From positions 107,221-171,220 of the forward strand of contig CBFFRP010000151.1 in the NCBI GenBank assembly GCA_965644295.1: 64,000 bases of DNA, in the 5' to 3' direction. Positions within the stretch are counted from its first letter, which is position 1. The number at the start of each line of letters is the position of its first letter. Made by a program: the position numbers and the translations under genes. A model generated the notes under the pieces. It was not told the DNA's origin. It searched no databases and worked only from the letters and a program-made list of their open reading frames with translations. Source of the stretch: Paraphysomonas bandaiensis. Lineage: Eukaryota; Chrysophyceae. Shown piece by piece: positions 13,073 to 24,600 of this stretch.

Positions 13073-14601
13073 CAGATTGTGAAGATATATAAATCTTACA
13101 TTGGTAAGTTTAGAAGATATCGCGATGTATATATAATGTTACTGTATGACAGTGTCAACACGGTTGAAATTGCTAATTACTATAAAATCTTAAACTTTAG
13201 TTTGTTAAATATATTACTCTAAATTGCACAGGAATTATGTTAGAAGAGATATAGTATAATTCTGAGATTCTGAGCGATGTTGTAACACTGTGTTTGTGGT
13301 ACATCAATAGCTGGCATCAGTCAACAGCAGATTACATGCTAATTAGTTGTAATTGTAAGACAAATGTACGAAATATTCAACTACCAACATCACCATCTCC
13401 CTTATTCACTATAGCGTATACATGTAAAGATGGTAGAAGTTCAACAAATTCCTGAACAAAGAGTTTATTGGGCCCAGTAATATTTGCAAATCCATGGTTC
13501 TTCGAAGCACGGGTTTATAGTATGCTGAGTTCCCTGGGATATAAGATATAATCAATCCCTAGCCTGTCAAGTTATGACACAATTGGATGATTTACTATGT
13601 TAACTGGACGTGTATTCACTCATTATTATTAAAATTATAATAATCAATATCTCTTCTCATTCATCAATTTCATGTATATCTCTACAACCAATCGTTTCTC
13701 GTACGATCTTACATCGTCACTATCTTGTATGATCAATATATTATATTCAGTTTCATTACTACAGTAGCTATCATGTTGTTAGTTCTCATAATACTGTTAA
13801 CCACTATTGTATACTTCGACTAACGGTCATAAATCCAATACCTTAGAATGACAGCTTTTCATTGCTCAAACAGCAAAACTCAACAAAGTCCTCATTATTT
13901 GTGTTGATTTCTGCAGTATGCTACGATATGTATTGTACAATTGAAATGAGTTAATAGTGTGCAATAGGTAAATTACCAGTAATAATAGATGCAGAATCAA
14001 CTGCAGCAGTGTCTACCCACTCCTTATAGTGGGTTCCTCAATATAACTCCACCTCGGAATACTGTCTTTTTTTACTGGAGGAGATATGAGGCTTCTCTTG
14101 GTGGGCTACACTCAATATTAGGTACATTACACAAACAAGCATATATACAAAAGTATTTGGGGTGTGCTTTCATAAACAAGTTGATATCATTGAAGGCATG
14201 AACAGTCCCACATATCCTAATGACAGTCACAATATTGTCATCAGGAGAATTGCTCATAGAGTGGTTATTATCATCATCATCATCATCAGATGATGCCACA
14301 TACACTGCAGCTTCATTTATGTATATGTCTATATTATAATATCAGAATGATTGATTGCGTAGAAAGGGTTGCTACTACGGAAGCTTAGTGTTATAAAGGC
14401 ATTTCATGTAAGCATTTATTTAACCTGCCCGTAAGTAGCTATAAACTCCAGTGGGTTTCATATAGAGCATCTATAATCATATAATTGTATATTTTTGAGG
14501 CAACAATTCTATGTATTCCAGCCGTAGTTGTACTTCAGCTATATAGAGTATACTTGCTTCAATTTATTCCCGACAAAATAAGATGCTGACGCCGATACGG
14601 T
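13073..14601. other. Intergenic; repeat families A, B and D
   Basis: About 13545-13890 is repeat family A in reverse orientation. Directly beside it, 13905-13978 is a fragment of family B (TTGTACAATTGAAATGAGTT, GTGCAATAGGT). About 14502-14602 (family D: TATGTATTCCAGCCGTAGTT ... TTCAATTTATTCCCGA ... GCCGATACG) recurs at about 29601-29706. A (CAT)n run lies near 14270-14287. No exon recognised. Confidence 0.7.
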
Positions 14602-14602
14602 G

Positions 14603-15459
14603 TACATACATACATACATACATACATACATACATACATACATACATACATACATACATACATACATACATACATACATACATACATACATACATACATA
14701 CATACATACATACATACATACATACATACATACATACATACATACATACATACATACATACATACATACATACATACATACATACATACATACATACATA
14801 CATACATACATACATACATACATACATACATACATACATACATACATACATACATACATACATACATACATACATACATACATACATACATACATACATA
14901 CATACATACATACATACATACATACATACATACATACATACATACATACATACATACATACATACATACATACATACATACATACATACATACATACATA
15001 CATACATACATACATACATACATACATACATACATACATACATACATACATACATACATACATACATACATACATACATACATACATACATACATACATA
15101 CATACATACATACATACATACATACATACATACATACATACATACATACATACATACATGCATACATACATACATACATACATACATACATACATACATA
15201 CATACATACATACATACATACATACATACATACATACATACATACATACATACATACATACATACATACATACATACATACATACATACATACATACATA
15301 CCTACATACAGACATACCTACATACAGACATACATACATACATACATACATACATACATACATACATACATACATACATACATACATACATACATACATA
15401 CATACATACATACATACATACATACATACATACATACATACATACATACATACATACAC
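14603..15459. repeat. (CATA)n microsatellite array, about 0.86 kb
   Basis: More than 200 copies of CATA on the plus strand, with rare interruptions (CATG near 15160; CCTA and CAGA near 15300-15330). A shorter related stretch follows at about 15596-15650. The array ends about 370 bp upstream of the NSA2 start codon. Six-frame reading gives long YIHT or MYVC pseudo-proteins, which are not genes. Confidence 0.98.
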
Positions 15460-15830
15460 TCCACCCACTCATTCTTCTACACAGCAACCATTTCCCCCTG
15501 TACACATATTCTTCCTCCTAATGATTGGTGAGGGATCTCTTATCATTCTAATGGACATACACATCTATACTATGAGAAATTCCTCTACTCTCCTACATAC
15601 ACATACATACATACATACATACACATACATACATATACATACATACATACCACTCCTCTCCATATCACTCTCTCTATAGGAACATTATCATATTAACAAG
15701 GCAATTTATCGTACATCTTGTAGATATTAAATAAACTAATTCATAAAACTTTGTGAATATATCTGTGGATTTGTGTTACATCTCTTCGTTTGATTCTTCA
15801 TAGATTTATCTTATTAACAGTTAATTAAAG

Positions 15831-16810
15831 ATGGTATGTATATATAGAGAGATACATAGAGATAGTGATCTAATTGTATTATATAGCCACAACATGAACA
15901 TATGGAGCGGCATAAAAAGCTGCATGGTGTCCGTATGGACCAAATGGAGAGAGAGTAAGTGTATATATATTGTATAGTATGGTGAAGTGTATGTATGACA
16001 ATGGAGCTCATATGTTTTATGTATATAGCCGTAAAAGGGAGGCCAGACGTGCTCATAAAATCTCTCAGTTTGCTCAGAAGTCATTTGGTCTTCGTGCTAA
16101 ATTGTTTAATCAAAAGCGTTTCAAGGAGAAGGCTGCAATGAAGAAGACCCTTGCTCTTCACCAGCAGGGAAGCAACAAGCATGCTAACGATGAGAAGATG
16201 ACAGACGGTATGTGTCCATCCCTTCTATTATATCCATCTTTCTGCTATACTGAATTTGTATAATACTTTCCCCTCAGGAGCTGTTCCTGCTTATCTTTTG
16301 GATCGTGAGGAGGTTTCCCGGGCCAAGGTTCTGTCTAACACGGTCAAGCAGAAGAGAAAAGAAAAGGCTGGAAAGTGGACAGTCCCCATACCTAAGGTCA
16401 AGCCAGTAGCGGATGATGAAATGTTCCGTCAATTCAAATCCGGAAAACGCCAAAAGAAGAACTGGAAGCGTATGATCACAAAGGTTACATTCGTGGGTGA
16501 TGCCTACACCCGTAAAGCTCCAAAATACGAGAGATTTATCCGCCCGACTGGTCTTCGGTTTAAGAAAGCCCATGTTACACATCCTGAACTTAAAACAACC
16601 TTCTGTTTGGATATCCTGGGGGTTAAAAAGAACCCATCCTCCTCATTATATACTAACCTCGGTGTGATCACCAAAGGTACTATTGTTGAGGTCAATGTGA
16701 GTGAGTTGGGTCTGGTTACACAGTCTGGCAAGGTTGTATGGGGGAAATATGCACAAGTTACCAACCACCCTGAGATGGACGGATGCATTAATGCGGTGTT
16801 GTTGGTGTAA
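15831..16810 (+). CDS. NSA2: NSA2, 60S pre-ribosome biogenesis factor (S8e fold)
   Basis: Exons 15831-15833, 15887-15954, 16029-16207 and 16278-16810 join to 260 residues, essentially the family length. The start reads M, then [14 protein letters not shown]; next come [20 protein letters not shown] and [20 protein letters not shown]. The S8e-like domain contains [70 protein letters not shown] and [20 protein letters not shown] at the carboxy end. NSA2 is a nucleolar/nuclear factor needed for 27S rRNA processing in large-subunit assembly. The first coding exon is the ATG alone: the intron begins with the base after the start codon. Codon use is balanced from the start, unlike most neighbours, as expected for a highly expressed gene. 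Assignment is firm. Confidence 0.96.
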
Positions 16811-17575
16811 GAGGAAACCTTAGTCTAGATACTCGATGTACGGAAATAGTTTCTAATAATTATATTTATGCCTTGAAACAAGTTCTGGGTAGTTATGCAT
16901 TTTTAGCAAGCTTGCAATTTTAGTATAATGGAATAAAATAGCACTGTACTACGCATGCTCTTATCGCTTGCCCATCCCTATAACTATAGCAGACTGGGGT
17001 CGAATTCCTGCGATATCAGTGGAGCATGGAAATTAATTTGTTTACCTTCTGTCTACTCGTGTACTCTACTCTGGTTGAAAATTATTTTATCGGTGGCCAA
17101 ACTCGGTATCCATAGGCTCTGCAACGTACCTATCGGAACTTCGTGCATACCTCATAGCTTATAGCCTAATAGGTAGTCCTATCAACATTACATATAGGTA
17201 AATGCCGATCACTCACAGTTGTAGCTCATAGGTACCATCACACACCCATAGGCCATAGGTGATAATATGAGTATTTATAGCTCATGTAAAGTGATTCCGT
17301 ACATTTGGTAGAGTTGATACAGGTAAGTGATTCTTTTCCTCAGAGTCAATGCTACATGTGGTGATATATATTTCTAACATATAAATGATGCTATATATAG
17401 TGATGTTTACTTCCAATACGCCGAAATGAAATATCTTCCCACCCCCGCAGCGATCGACTACATTTGAACGTAAAGTCAATAGAAAAGTGCTCCTTATTAT
17501 CAAAATAAACGCAATAAAACGCATAATCATTATAAACAATTGCAAAGTTATATGTACCACTTTCCCACTCATTGT
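16811..17575. other. Intergenic, no feature recognised
   Basis: Downstream sequence of two convergent genes. CATAGG/CTATAGG-like words recur between 17110 and 17260 without forming a regular repeat. I see no gene or RNA. Confidence 0.5.
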
Positions 17576-17878
17576 CTATAGATCATCATCATCATCGTCG
17601 TCGTCATCATCATCATCATACGGACTCTTATACTTAAGTTCTTTACATACTTTCCATACAGGATGCCACATACAATTAGATGCTTTATATCTAAATGGAG
17701 AAACAGTTTCAAGAAATTCACCTGCAAAATCACGTCTGTATACTACAGTAGCTACCAGTGTAGCTAATAAAGCATATCCAGTAAGATCTACAACAAAATC
17801 TATAGTCAAAACTTTAGACATTCCTTTTTTAAAATGTTTTCTTAATAATCTGATATCTCTACCAAATGATGGATACAT
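17576..17878 (-). CDS. Small single-pass membrane protein with poly-Asp tail (hypothetical)
   Basis: A single open frame of 100 residues. It has a basic amino end (RDIRLLRKHFKKGM), one predicted membrane helix at about residues 26-46 (DFVVDLTGYALLATLVATVV), a soluble part with CMWHPVWKVC and a run of about 12 Asp encoded by a GAT/GAC microsatellite. Third positions are strongly A/T, like the first exons of the recognised genes here, which supports a real gene. Size and layout would suit a small mitochondrial or ER membrane protein, but I do not recognise it. An upstream or downstream exon cannot be excluded. Confidence 0.5.
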   Translation of the reverse strand: MYPSFGRDIRLLRKHFKKGMSKVLTIDFVVDLTGYALLATLVATVVYRRDFAGEFLETVSPFRYKASNCMWHPVWKVCKELKYKSPYDDDDDDDDDDDDL

Positions 17879-19049
17879 TATTTCAATGATTAGTTTTAAT
17901 TATATGTATATAATTCTTTGAATGATAGTTTAATATGTATGTATATATATATATGTATGTATATATATATGTATGTATGTGTGTATGTATGTGTATTCAT
18001 AGTATAGTGCTGCTACTGCTGCTGTAAGCCACACATAAACTACTACGACAGGACGTACAGTATAGACATATACATATACATGTATACCAGTATATATTCA
18101 GAGTATTTCCAAAATCCGAAATATGATGCAGAGAAAATCAGAGAATTTGAATATTTATAGTTAGATTATTATAGAATTTTGATATTTATGGTCATAAAAA
18201 ACATGTTTTTGATGTCTTTAGCTAGAAAGTTGTATTTTTTTCCTAGAAATTTATGCGACTTTCAGAAGAAGGGGAAAGGAACCCTCTATTTTTAACAAAC
18301 AAAGTTTAAAATCTCCCCTTTTTTATGTTTTATGGTGTATAATTCTGTGATATTTATGATATTTCAGATATCGCCCACATATACAGAGTACATACTGTAT
18401 AGTATGTGATAATCTCCCCTTTTTGATATTTTTATGTTGTAAATATTGGGATATTTATGATATACAGTATATATCTGTTGATCTCCCCTTTTTGATATGT
18501 ATACGTTGTAAATATTAGGATATTTATGATATCGCCCATATACATTATAATCTCCCCGTTTTGATATTTATACATAGAACTGGAGGATCATACTGCTGTT
18601 TTTCAAGGGGATTATCTGAAATATCATAAATATCCCAATATTTACATCATGAAAATCTCAAAAGGGGTATATACAGTTAATGGGGGGGATATATATCCCA
18701 ATATTTACACAATGAAAATATCAAAAAGGAGTATCCTGTATATATGGGCGATATCTGAGTGTTCTATATATAATATACACTTAGAACTGGAGGATCATGA
18801 AGGGGGATTATCTGAAATATCATAAATATCCCAATATTTACAACATAAAAATATCAAAAAGGGGAGATTATCACATACTATACAGTATGTACTCTGTATA
18901 TGTGGGCGATATCTGAAATATCATAAATATCCCAATATTTACGTCATAAAAATATATATAGAACACCAGTTCTATGTGTATATATATATAGAGAGAGAGA
19001 GAACACTCATTACTTTAACTATCTCATATACACACATAACATCATCATA
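17879..19049. repeat. Inverted and tandem repeat field upstream of the oxidoreductase gene
   Basis: Two arms of about 110 bp, at about 18351-18461 and 18819-18930, are essentially exact reverse complements. Key words are AGATATCGCCCACATATACA, AGTATGTGATAATCTCCCC and TTTTTATGTTGTAAATATTG. Between them lie further partial copies in both orientations and a direct repeat starting AGAACTGGAGGATCAT (about 18577 and 18783). 17930-18000 is (TATG)/(TA) simple sequence. The field ends about 100 bp upstream of the next gene's start codon. Confidence 0.88.
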
Positions 19050-20947
19050 ATGACTTCATTATCAACTGATATTCTTCATTGGGGTATTCTTGGATGTGCT
19101 AATATTGCCCGTAAGAACATTACTGCCATTAATGCCTCTAGAAACTGTAAACTCATAGCTATAGCCTCACGTCGTATTGATAAGGCACAAGCATATGCTA
19201 ATGAATTAAATCTCTCATCAGATATTCTACTATATGATTATAATGAATTATTAGATGATAATAGAATACAAGCTGTATATATACCTTTACCTACAGTATG
19301 TCATATGGAATGGGTTAGTAAAGCTGCTCATGCAAAGAAGCATATCTTAATAGAGAAACCTGTTGCAATATGTGCATCTGATTTTCAAGAAATGATTGCA
19401 ATATGTGCAAAAAATAATGTTTTATTAATGGATGGGACTATGTTTATGCATCATCCAAGGACAATGAAACTCAGAGAATTATTGGATAGTGATGAAATTG
19501 GAGCTGTTCGACGAGTACGAGCGGATTTTAGTTTTAAAGGGGACAGAGAGTTTTTTCAGGGAAATATTCGAGTTAAGGCAGATGGAGACCCTTTAGGTGC
19601 ACTAGGAGACTTAGGTACATCTCTGTTGTGGAACGTGTGTGGTATTTTTAAGCACTGGGGTGTACTGTATTGTAGCCTTGTAAGTCAGCGCAGTCTGTAT
19701 ATCTGGGACTAATATGCTTTATTTGTATTTCTATTAGGCTGGTATTGTGCAAGATTAGGGCTACTAGTTTATAGTCCACATAAGACAATTCGCTACCCTC
19801 TCTCCTGTAGAGCAATATGCACACAGTGGACTGACGACAAGGTAACCACCAACATGTGAATATGTATTACGTAGCACAAAGGTTTTACCTTCTCGGAATG
19901 TAACTCAGTAGATGGTATATGGTCTACTCTTATGAATTATTCCATAATTGATACGTTTATCTCTTATACATATTGTCCGTAGGTTCCACTGGACGTTGAG
20001 TGTTTAGTGTTCTTCGGAGAGGATCAAACTGAAGTGTTGTCGTTTAGTGCGAGCTTCATGCTTCCCTTAAGGTGAACATATGCACGTATTTTTGATGTCT
20101 ACAATACCTTATACTCGTATAGACAGGGATTTGAGATCTGCTGCACAGCTGGTAGTTCATTGCACGGAGATGAGGTCGGCCACACTACTCTATTTTGGTT
20201 ATATTTCATATAATGGAGTGTACTACGGAGTGCAGTAATGCACATGGCATTCTATGTTATGTGCTTGAAATATATATAGTACTGTAGTTGTTAACTGTCC
20301 AAATATGTTTAAATATGGGACTATATATATACCGATTATTAGCGCTAATTGATGCTGTGTACTGTCGAGAGATTTTATATAGCACTGATGTATTGTTTAG
20401 GTTCTACAGTGTGATGATTTTGTCTTGCCAACATCGCCAACTGAGGCTCGGTACATGAGAGATATTAGTCCTTCGGAAGGTATATTTTACTTTACGTACG
20501 ATACAGTGGGTACAAAGGATATTGCACTTGATTATGAGCTGGACATTGAGCCATACTGCGATATACTTTGACCATTATACTTTTGTACAGAAATGAGAGA
20601 GAGGTCCTCCAATCTCTCACACAGTCATGTTCCGGAGATATGCTCCACTGTCAGCGAGCAGCAGGTGCTAATGTTCGAGGAATTCGCAACCACTGTCCTC
20701 TGTAATGAGAAGAATTCTGGAAAATATTGGGCTCAGGTGTGAAGTTGCATGATACTTATGCCATGACTCTCCTTGTATACTTTATAAGGCATCAAACTGC
20801 GTTATACTTTTATCTTCAATGTGGTATTCATAGTGGAAAATGCAGATTGCATTGGCTACGCAGGCTATAATGGACGCATGCTACACTTCCATGAAAGAGG
20901 GTGGTATTACTGTTCCTGTGGAAAATTATCTCGAGCACTTCATTTGA
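19050..20947 (+). CDS. Gfo/Idh/MocA-family NAD(P)-dependent oxidoreductase
   Basis: Exons 19050-19614, 19738-19841, 19983-20071, 20123-20174, 20401 to about 20479, 20591-20736 and 20846-20947 give about 378 residues. The amino-terminal Rossmann fold starts HWGILGCANIARKN (GxGxxA-like), followed by LIAIASRRIDKAQ and VYIPLPTVCHMEWVSKA. The family signature EKP is in AKKHILIEKPVA. DLGWYCARLG and FEICCTAGSSLHG, then DDFVLP, mark the carboxy-terminal domain shared with dimeric dihydrodiol dehydrogenases and related sugar dehydrogenases. The substrate cannot be told from sequence. The end of exon 5 is ambiguous: the frame stays open about 90 bp past the proposed donor and reads plausibly. The exon 5 start could also shift 9 bp. 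The exon 4 acceptor was chosen because it keeps the conserved FEI..GS motif in frame. Confidence 0.87.
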
Positions 20948-21608
20948 AGTGTAGAGTGCTTGAAAATGCTTAATTAGAGTAATAGCTAGCGTACTGATGT
21001 ATCTGCAGTGTTAGTTGCTAGCTACTTGGCTTCTCTATAGACCCAAACCAGTGTTTACCCGAATTCATGAGTAAATGCAAAATTCCAATCGTGACTCTCT
21101 TAATAATAATGTTTCACTGGATATTTTATCCTTGCAGCTGTGTAGTTAGTAGCAGTAAGATATTACATAAATGAAAACTGCAGCTTGGACAAGGAATGGA
21201 TCACCTTTACAGATGGGATTTCATGATTCAATGGTAGGCTATTAGAATTTGAATGTAAATTGGCGAAAGAAGGTTTTCGAAAATAGTAGGTTTAATTACG
21301 TTGAGTGCTGCAATGCGAAATAGATTGTGCAACTGAAGTAGTGAGGTAATTGTGCAAGTGTGCAATAGGTGAAATCAACTCATATGTGTAAAGAGATTAT
21401 AGTTACAAAGAAAGTAACTGATGTGTGACTATATATAAGATATAGGAGTGACTGTGTCGAACATATGATAAACAAATGCTGCTGAGAACAGATCTAATAG
21501 TGGCTGGGAAATATGGACAAATTTCATTGAATAATTCGAGATTACAGCATAAAATCGGGTACTTCTCTATTCGATTGTAGTATTGCACTGATCACATATA
21601 TTATATAT
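20948..21608. repeat. Intergenic with dispersed repeat family B (copy B1)
   Basis: About 21308-21500 matches about 38405-38615 in the same orientation. Shared words are GTGCAATAGGTGAA, TCAACTCATA, GATGTGTGACTATAT, AAGATATAGGAGT and ACATATGATAAACA. A short third fragment lies at 13905-13978. No exon is seen in the remainder. Confidence 0.75.
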
Positions 21609-24600
21609 TCAGACAGTGTCATCAAACGATCCCCGCAGCATAACTCCTCTATTTTCAGCCACTGACAACATTTCATGCAACACCGTACTAGATATGCTAT
21701 CTATGCTTCCTTCACTATCCAACCTAACAGTATCCACATCACTTTTGTCACTTTCCCGCAAATCCACCAACAACAAATCTACTAAACACGGTTCAGTAAG
21801 TATAATACGATTCCAAAGGGCTCCTTGTATAGCCGAAATATCCCTCCCATATATCACACATAAGCTGACAAACTTCGGCGACTTACTTGCACTGCCATCC
21901 CCTGAAAATAAGTGTACAAGTCGTCGATGGATGTCTTCTATAAGCTGTCGTCGACGTATGACTCCTATTGATCCCATTGTACCATAATATTCACGAGTCG
22001 TGTGCAAACTATGGATGTGGCAAGCTTCCAGGTGGATGTACAACTGCCATACATCTACACAAGCCCTTCTAATACATACCAAACCGGCATCGCCGTTTTT
22101 GGAATCTAACCCTACACCGTGTTGAAGTGAGCGCTCATAACTCCTTGAAGAATCCACATTGCGTACTGTACGCAGCCAGTTATTTTCAATATAACGGAGT
22201 AATTTTACACGATCTTCCAACTTCCAATTTACGGCATTGTATGGGTTGAGAGATTCTCTGTATGTGGCATATGCGGTGGGATTTCCACGTATACAACCTT
22301 GTACTGCGTTGTACACCATAAAACATAGTTGAATAGCGTTGCCAAAGGAGCTCATATTAATGCAATACAGCTTTCTCTGTATACCCTTCAACATGGATGA
22401 CATTGCAGCCCATCCTCCGGGTGAGGGTCCTAGGGGTCTAGGAACACCGCTTACTCCAATCTCAATGGCCATCGCAATATGCCACAAACACCTATCACAT
22501 TCATCAATCAGAGCTAAAAAAGGCGTGATTACTGTATATTACAAAAATAAAACAAATACCAGGTACAGCATCGTTGATAATAGAACAATACAGAAATGAA
22601 ATATCGAGTAGCGTTAATGCCTACCCATTCAAAGGAAAGTCCTCTATAGCTTCATGTACTACACCACGCAGGTGCCCCTTATTTTTCTCAGCATGATAGG
22701 GGTCAATGCTATCATTACTTGATTGCCAATATATAAACATTGTCAACAGAAAGCGAATCCTACAAATATTAATCGATTTCGTCAGTACAAAGGTGTGTAA
22801 TTCGTTGCAATTTAGAACTTCATTCAAACTATAAGCCCTTCGTTGAGGACCACACCATTCACTACACTATACACGTAGCAAAGTTCGATATAAATCACAC
22901 AACATCTACATGCACAGAAATAGTGCATATACCACAGTTTCATATGCTGCTGCAGCAAACAATATTATGTACCTCGCAATGTGCAGGTGTTCTATGCACA
23001 ACAGCACACTCTTCTCCTCATGGGACCTTACACACTCCTTTTCGTATACTGTTCCCTCGAAAACTCCTCGGTGTTCGACCTCTGAAACTTCTTGACACTT
23101 TCTTCGTCGCGCTTGAAACGTATACGGATCTTCCACTGGATTCTCGGATAATGGACGGCACTTGGAGCCATATAACAGCATACGAAGGCGTTGCAAATAA
23201 TCGCGGAACACTCCATCAGCCCCAACTGAATCACACACCTGCAATTTCCAAATATATATTATAAGAAATACCCAGAAAGTATAGTGTAGGCTACAAACCG
23301 GCCTGCTATCTAAGTCGACTAGACAGATACACGCCTTACCTCAGTATTCATATCTTCGTTCCCACCAGTAAGACAAATCCACCAGGCATACAAACTCACA
23401 GCATAGTATAATCCCTGTGAACAAGTACAGAACGCGTCAGATGCATGAAGAAGTATATTGTGTGGCTTAATGCAACTCTGGAGTGATACATAGTTTGCCT
23501 GCTACAGAGCTATATAATCATTGTGCTGAATCATATACTATACCGGGAGCTCAGATGTGGATATAATACGCGGAGAGTCTAGTCGGACAGCCTCTATGTC
23601 CTTCTCTGTCTGTACTCGTTGTCTCTCAGCAAGAACATTGTTTTCAGAATCTTTAAACAGCTCCTAAATTCGGCAGAATAAGTAAATATATATTAAAAAT
23701 ATGCAGAACATCAAATCACTAGTCAATCTGGGGTCATAATATATGATGTCCGCACTAATGTTATACTTAAGCTTCTACATAAGGGCGTACAACTTACTTC
23801 GCACATAGCCTTCAACTTCTTCGATACATTCCCAATTGTTTCAGTACTCATTAACGTTGGTTCCTTACGCTTCTTCTTTTTATCTTTAGAACCTTTTTTC
23901 CCAACAACTAGTTGGCTAACAACAGCCTGCGATAACTCTGTTCCACCTTCAGATAATTGTGCGATTAGTTGCTTGACTGACTCTGTAACAATTCCTAGAG
24001 GCACTGTTTCCTCATCCTTAACTGTTACATTCGAATAAAGCGAACATGAAATGGACTGATGTAGCTGTGCTTGAATAAAAACTGGTATAGATCTCGACAG
24101 AACTAAGTCGACCGCCTTACAGTAAATTTCTAATGCACCGGGTGTCTTACAGAGAGCTGAATATGCTCGATATTTACGTGTTTCTCGATTCTCCCATTTG
24201 TCATCCGCTTCGGGAGGTCTTTGCAAGGAATGAATTACAGCAGTCTCCGATTGGCAATAATCTCTTGTGAATTGCGACGAATCATACTTCAAGGTTGCCA
24301 CATATGAACCAACAGCTTTCAAAGACATGTCACAGGCCTGAATAGTAATACAGCAAACCATAGTTAAATACGCTACACTTCGACTAGAACACACAAGAAT
24401 TACATTAACATCCCACTGTTACACAATATACAGTATTTTATCTCAGGATGAAAAAGAGTGAATAGAGTTCGCCATGCTTAATATACACAATACCTTTCTA
24501 GCTTGGGTTTCATTGCCAACACTAATCTGGCTATCAATGTACCTCCCCCACACACGTAGACTTGCTGTATTGGAGAATTTACAACCCAGCTCCTCTCCTT

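Noticed and set aside
14539-15679. Several overlapping open frames of 240-360 codons on both strands (YIHT and MYVC repeats)
   Set aside because: They are translations of a (CATA)n microsatellite, open in most frames because the unit has no stop in them; the same occurs at 48445-49831 and 56809-57210.
16975-17040. GGGGTCGAATTCCT resembling a tRNA T-loop
   Set aside because: No matching acceptor stem, D-arm or anticodon arm could be drawn around it.
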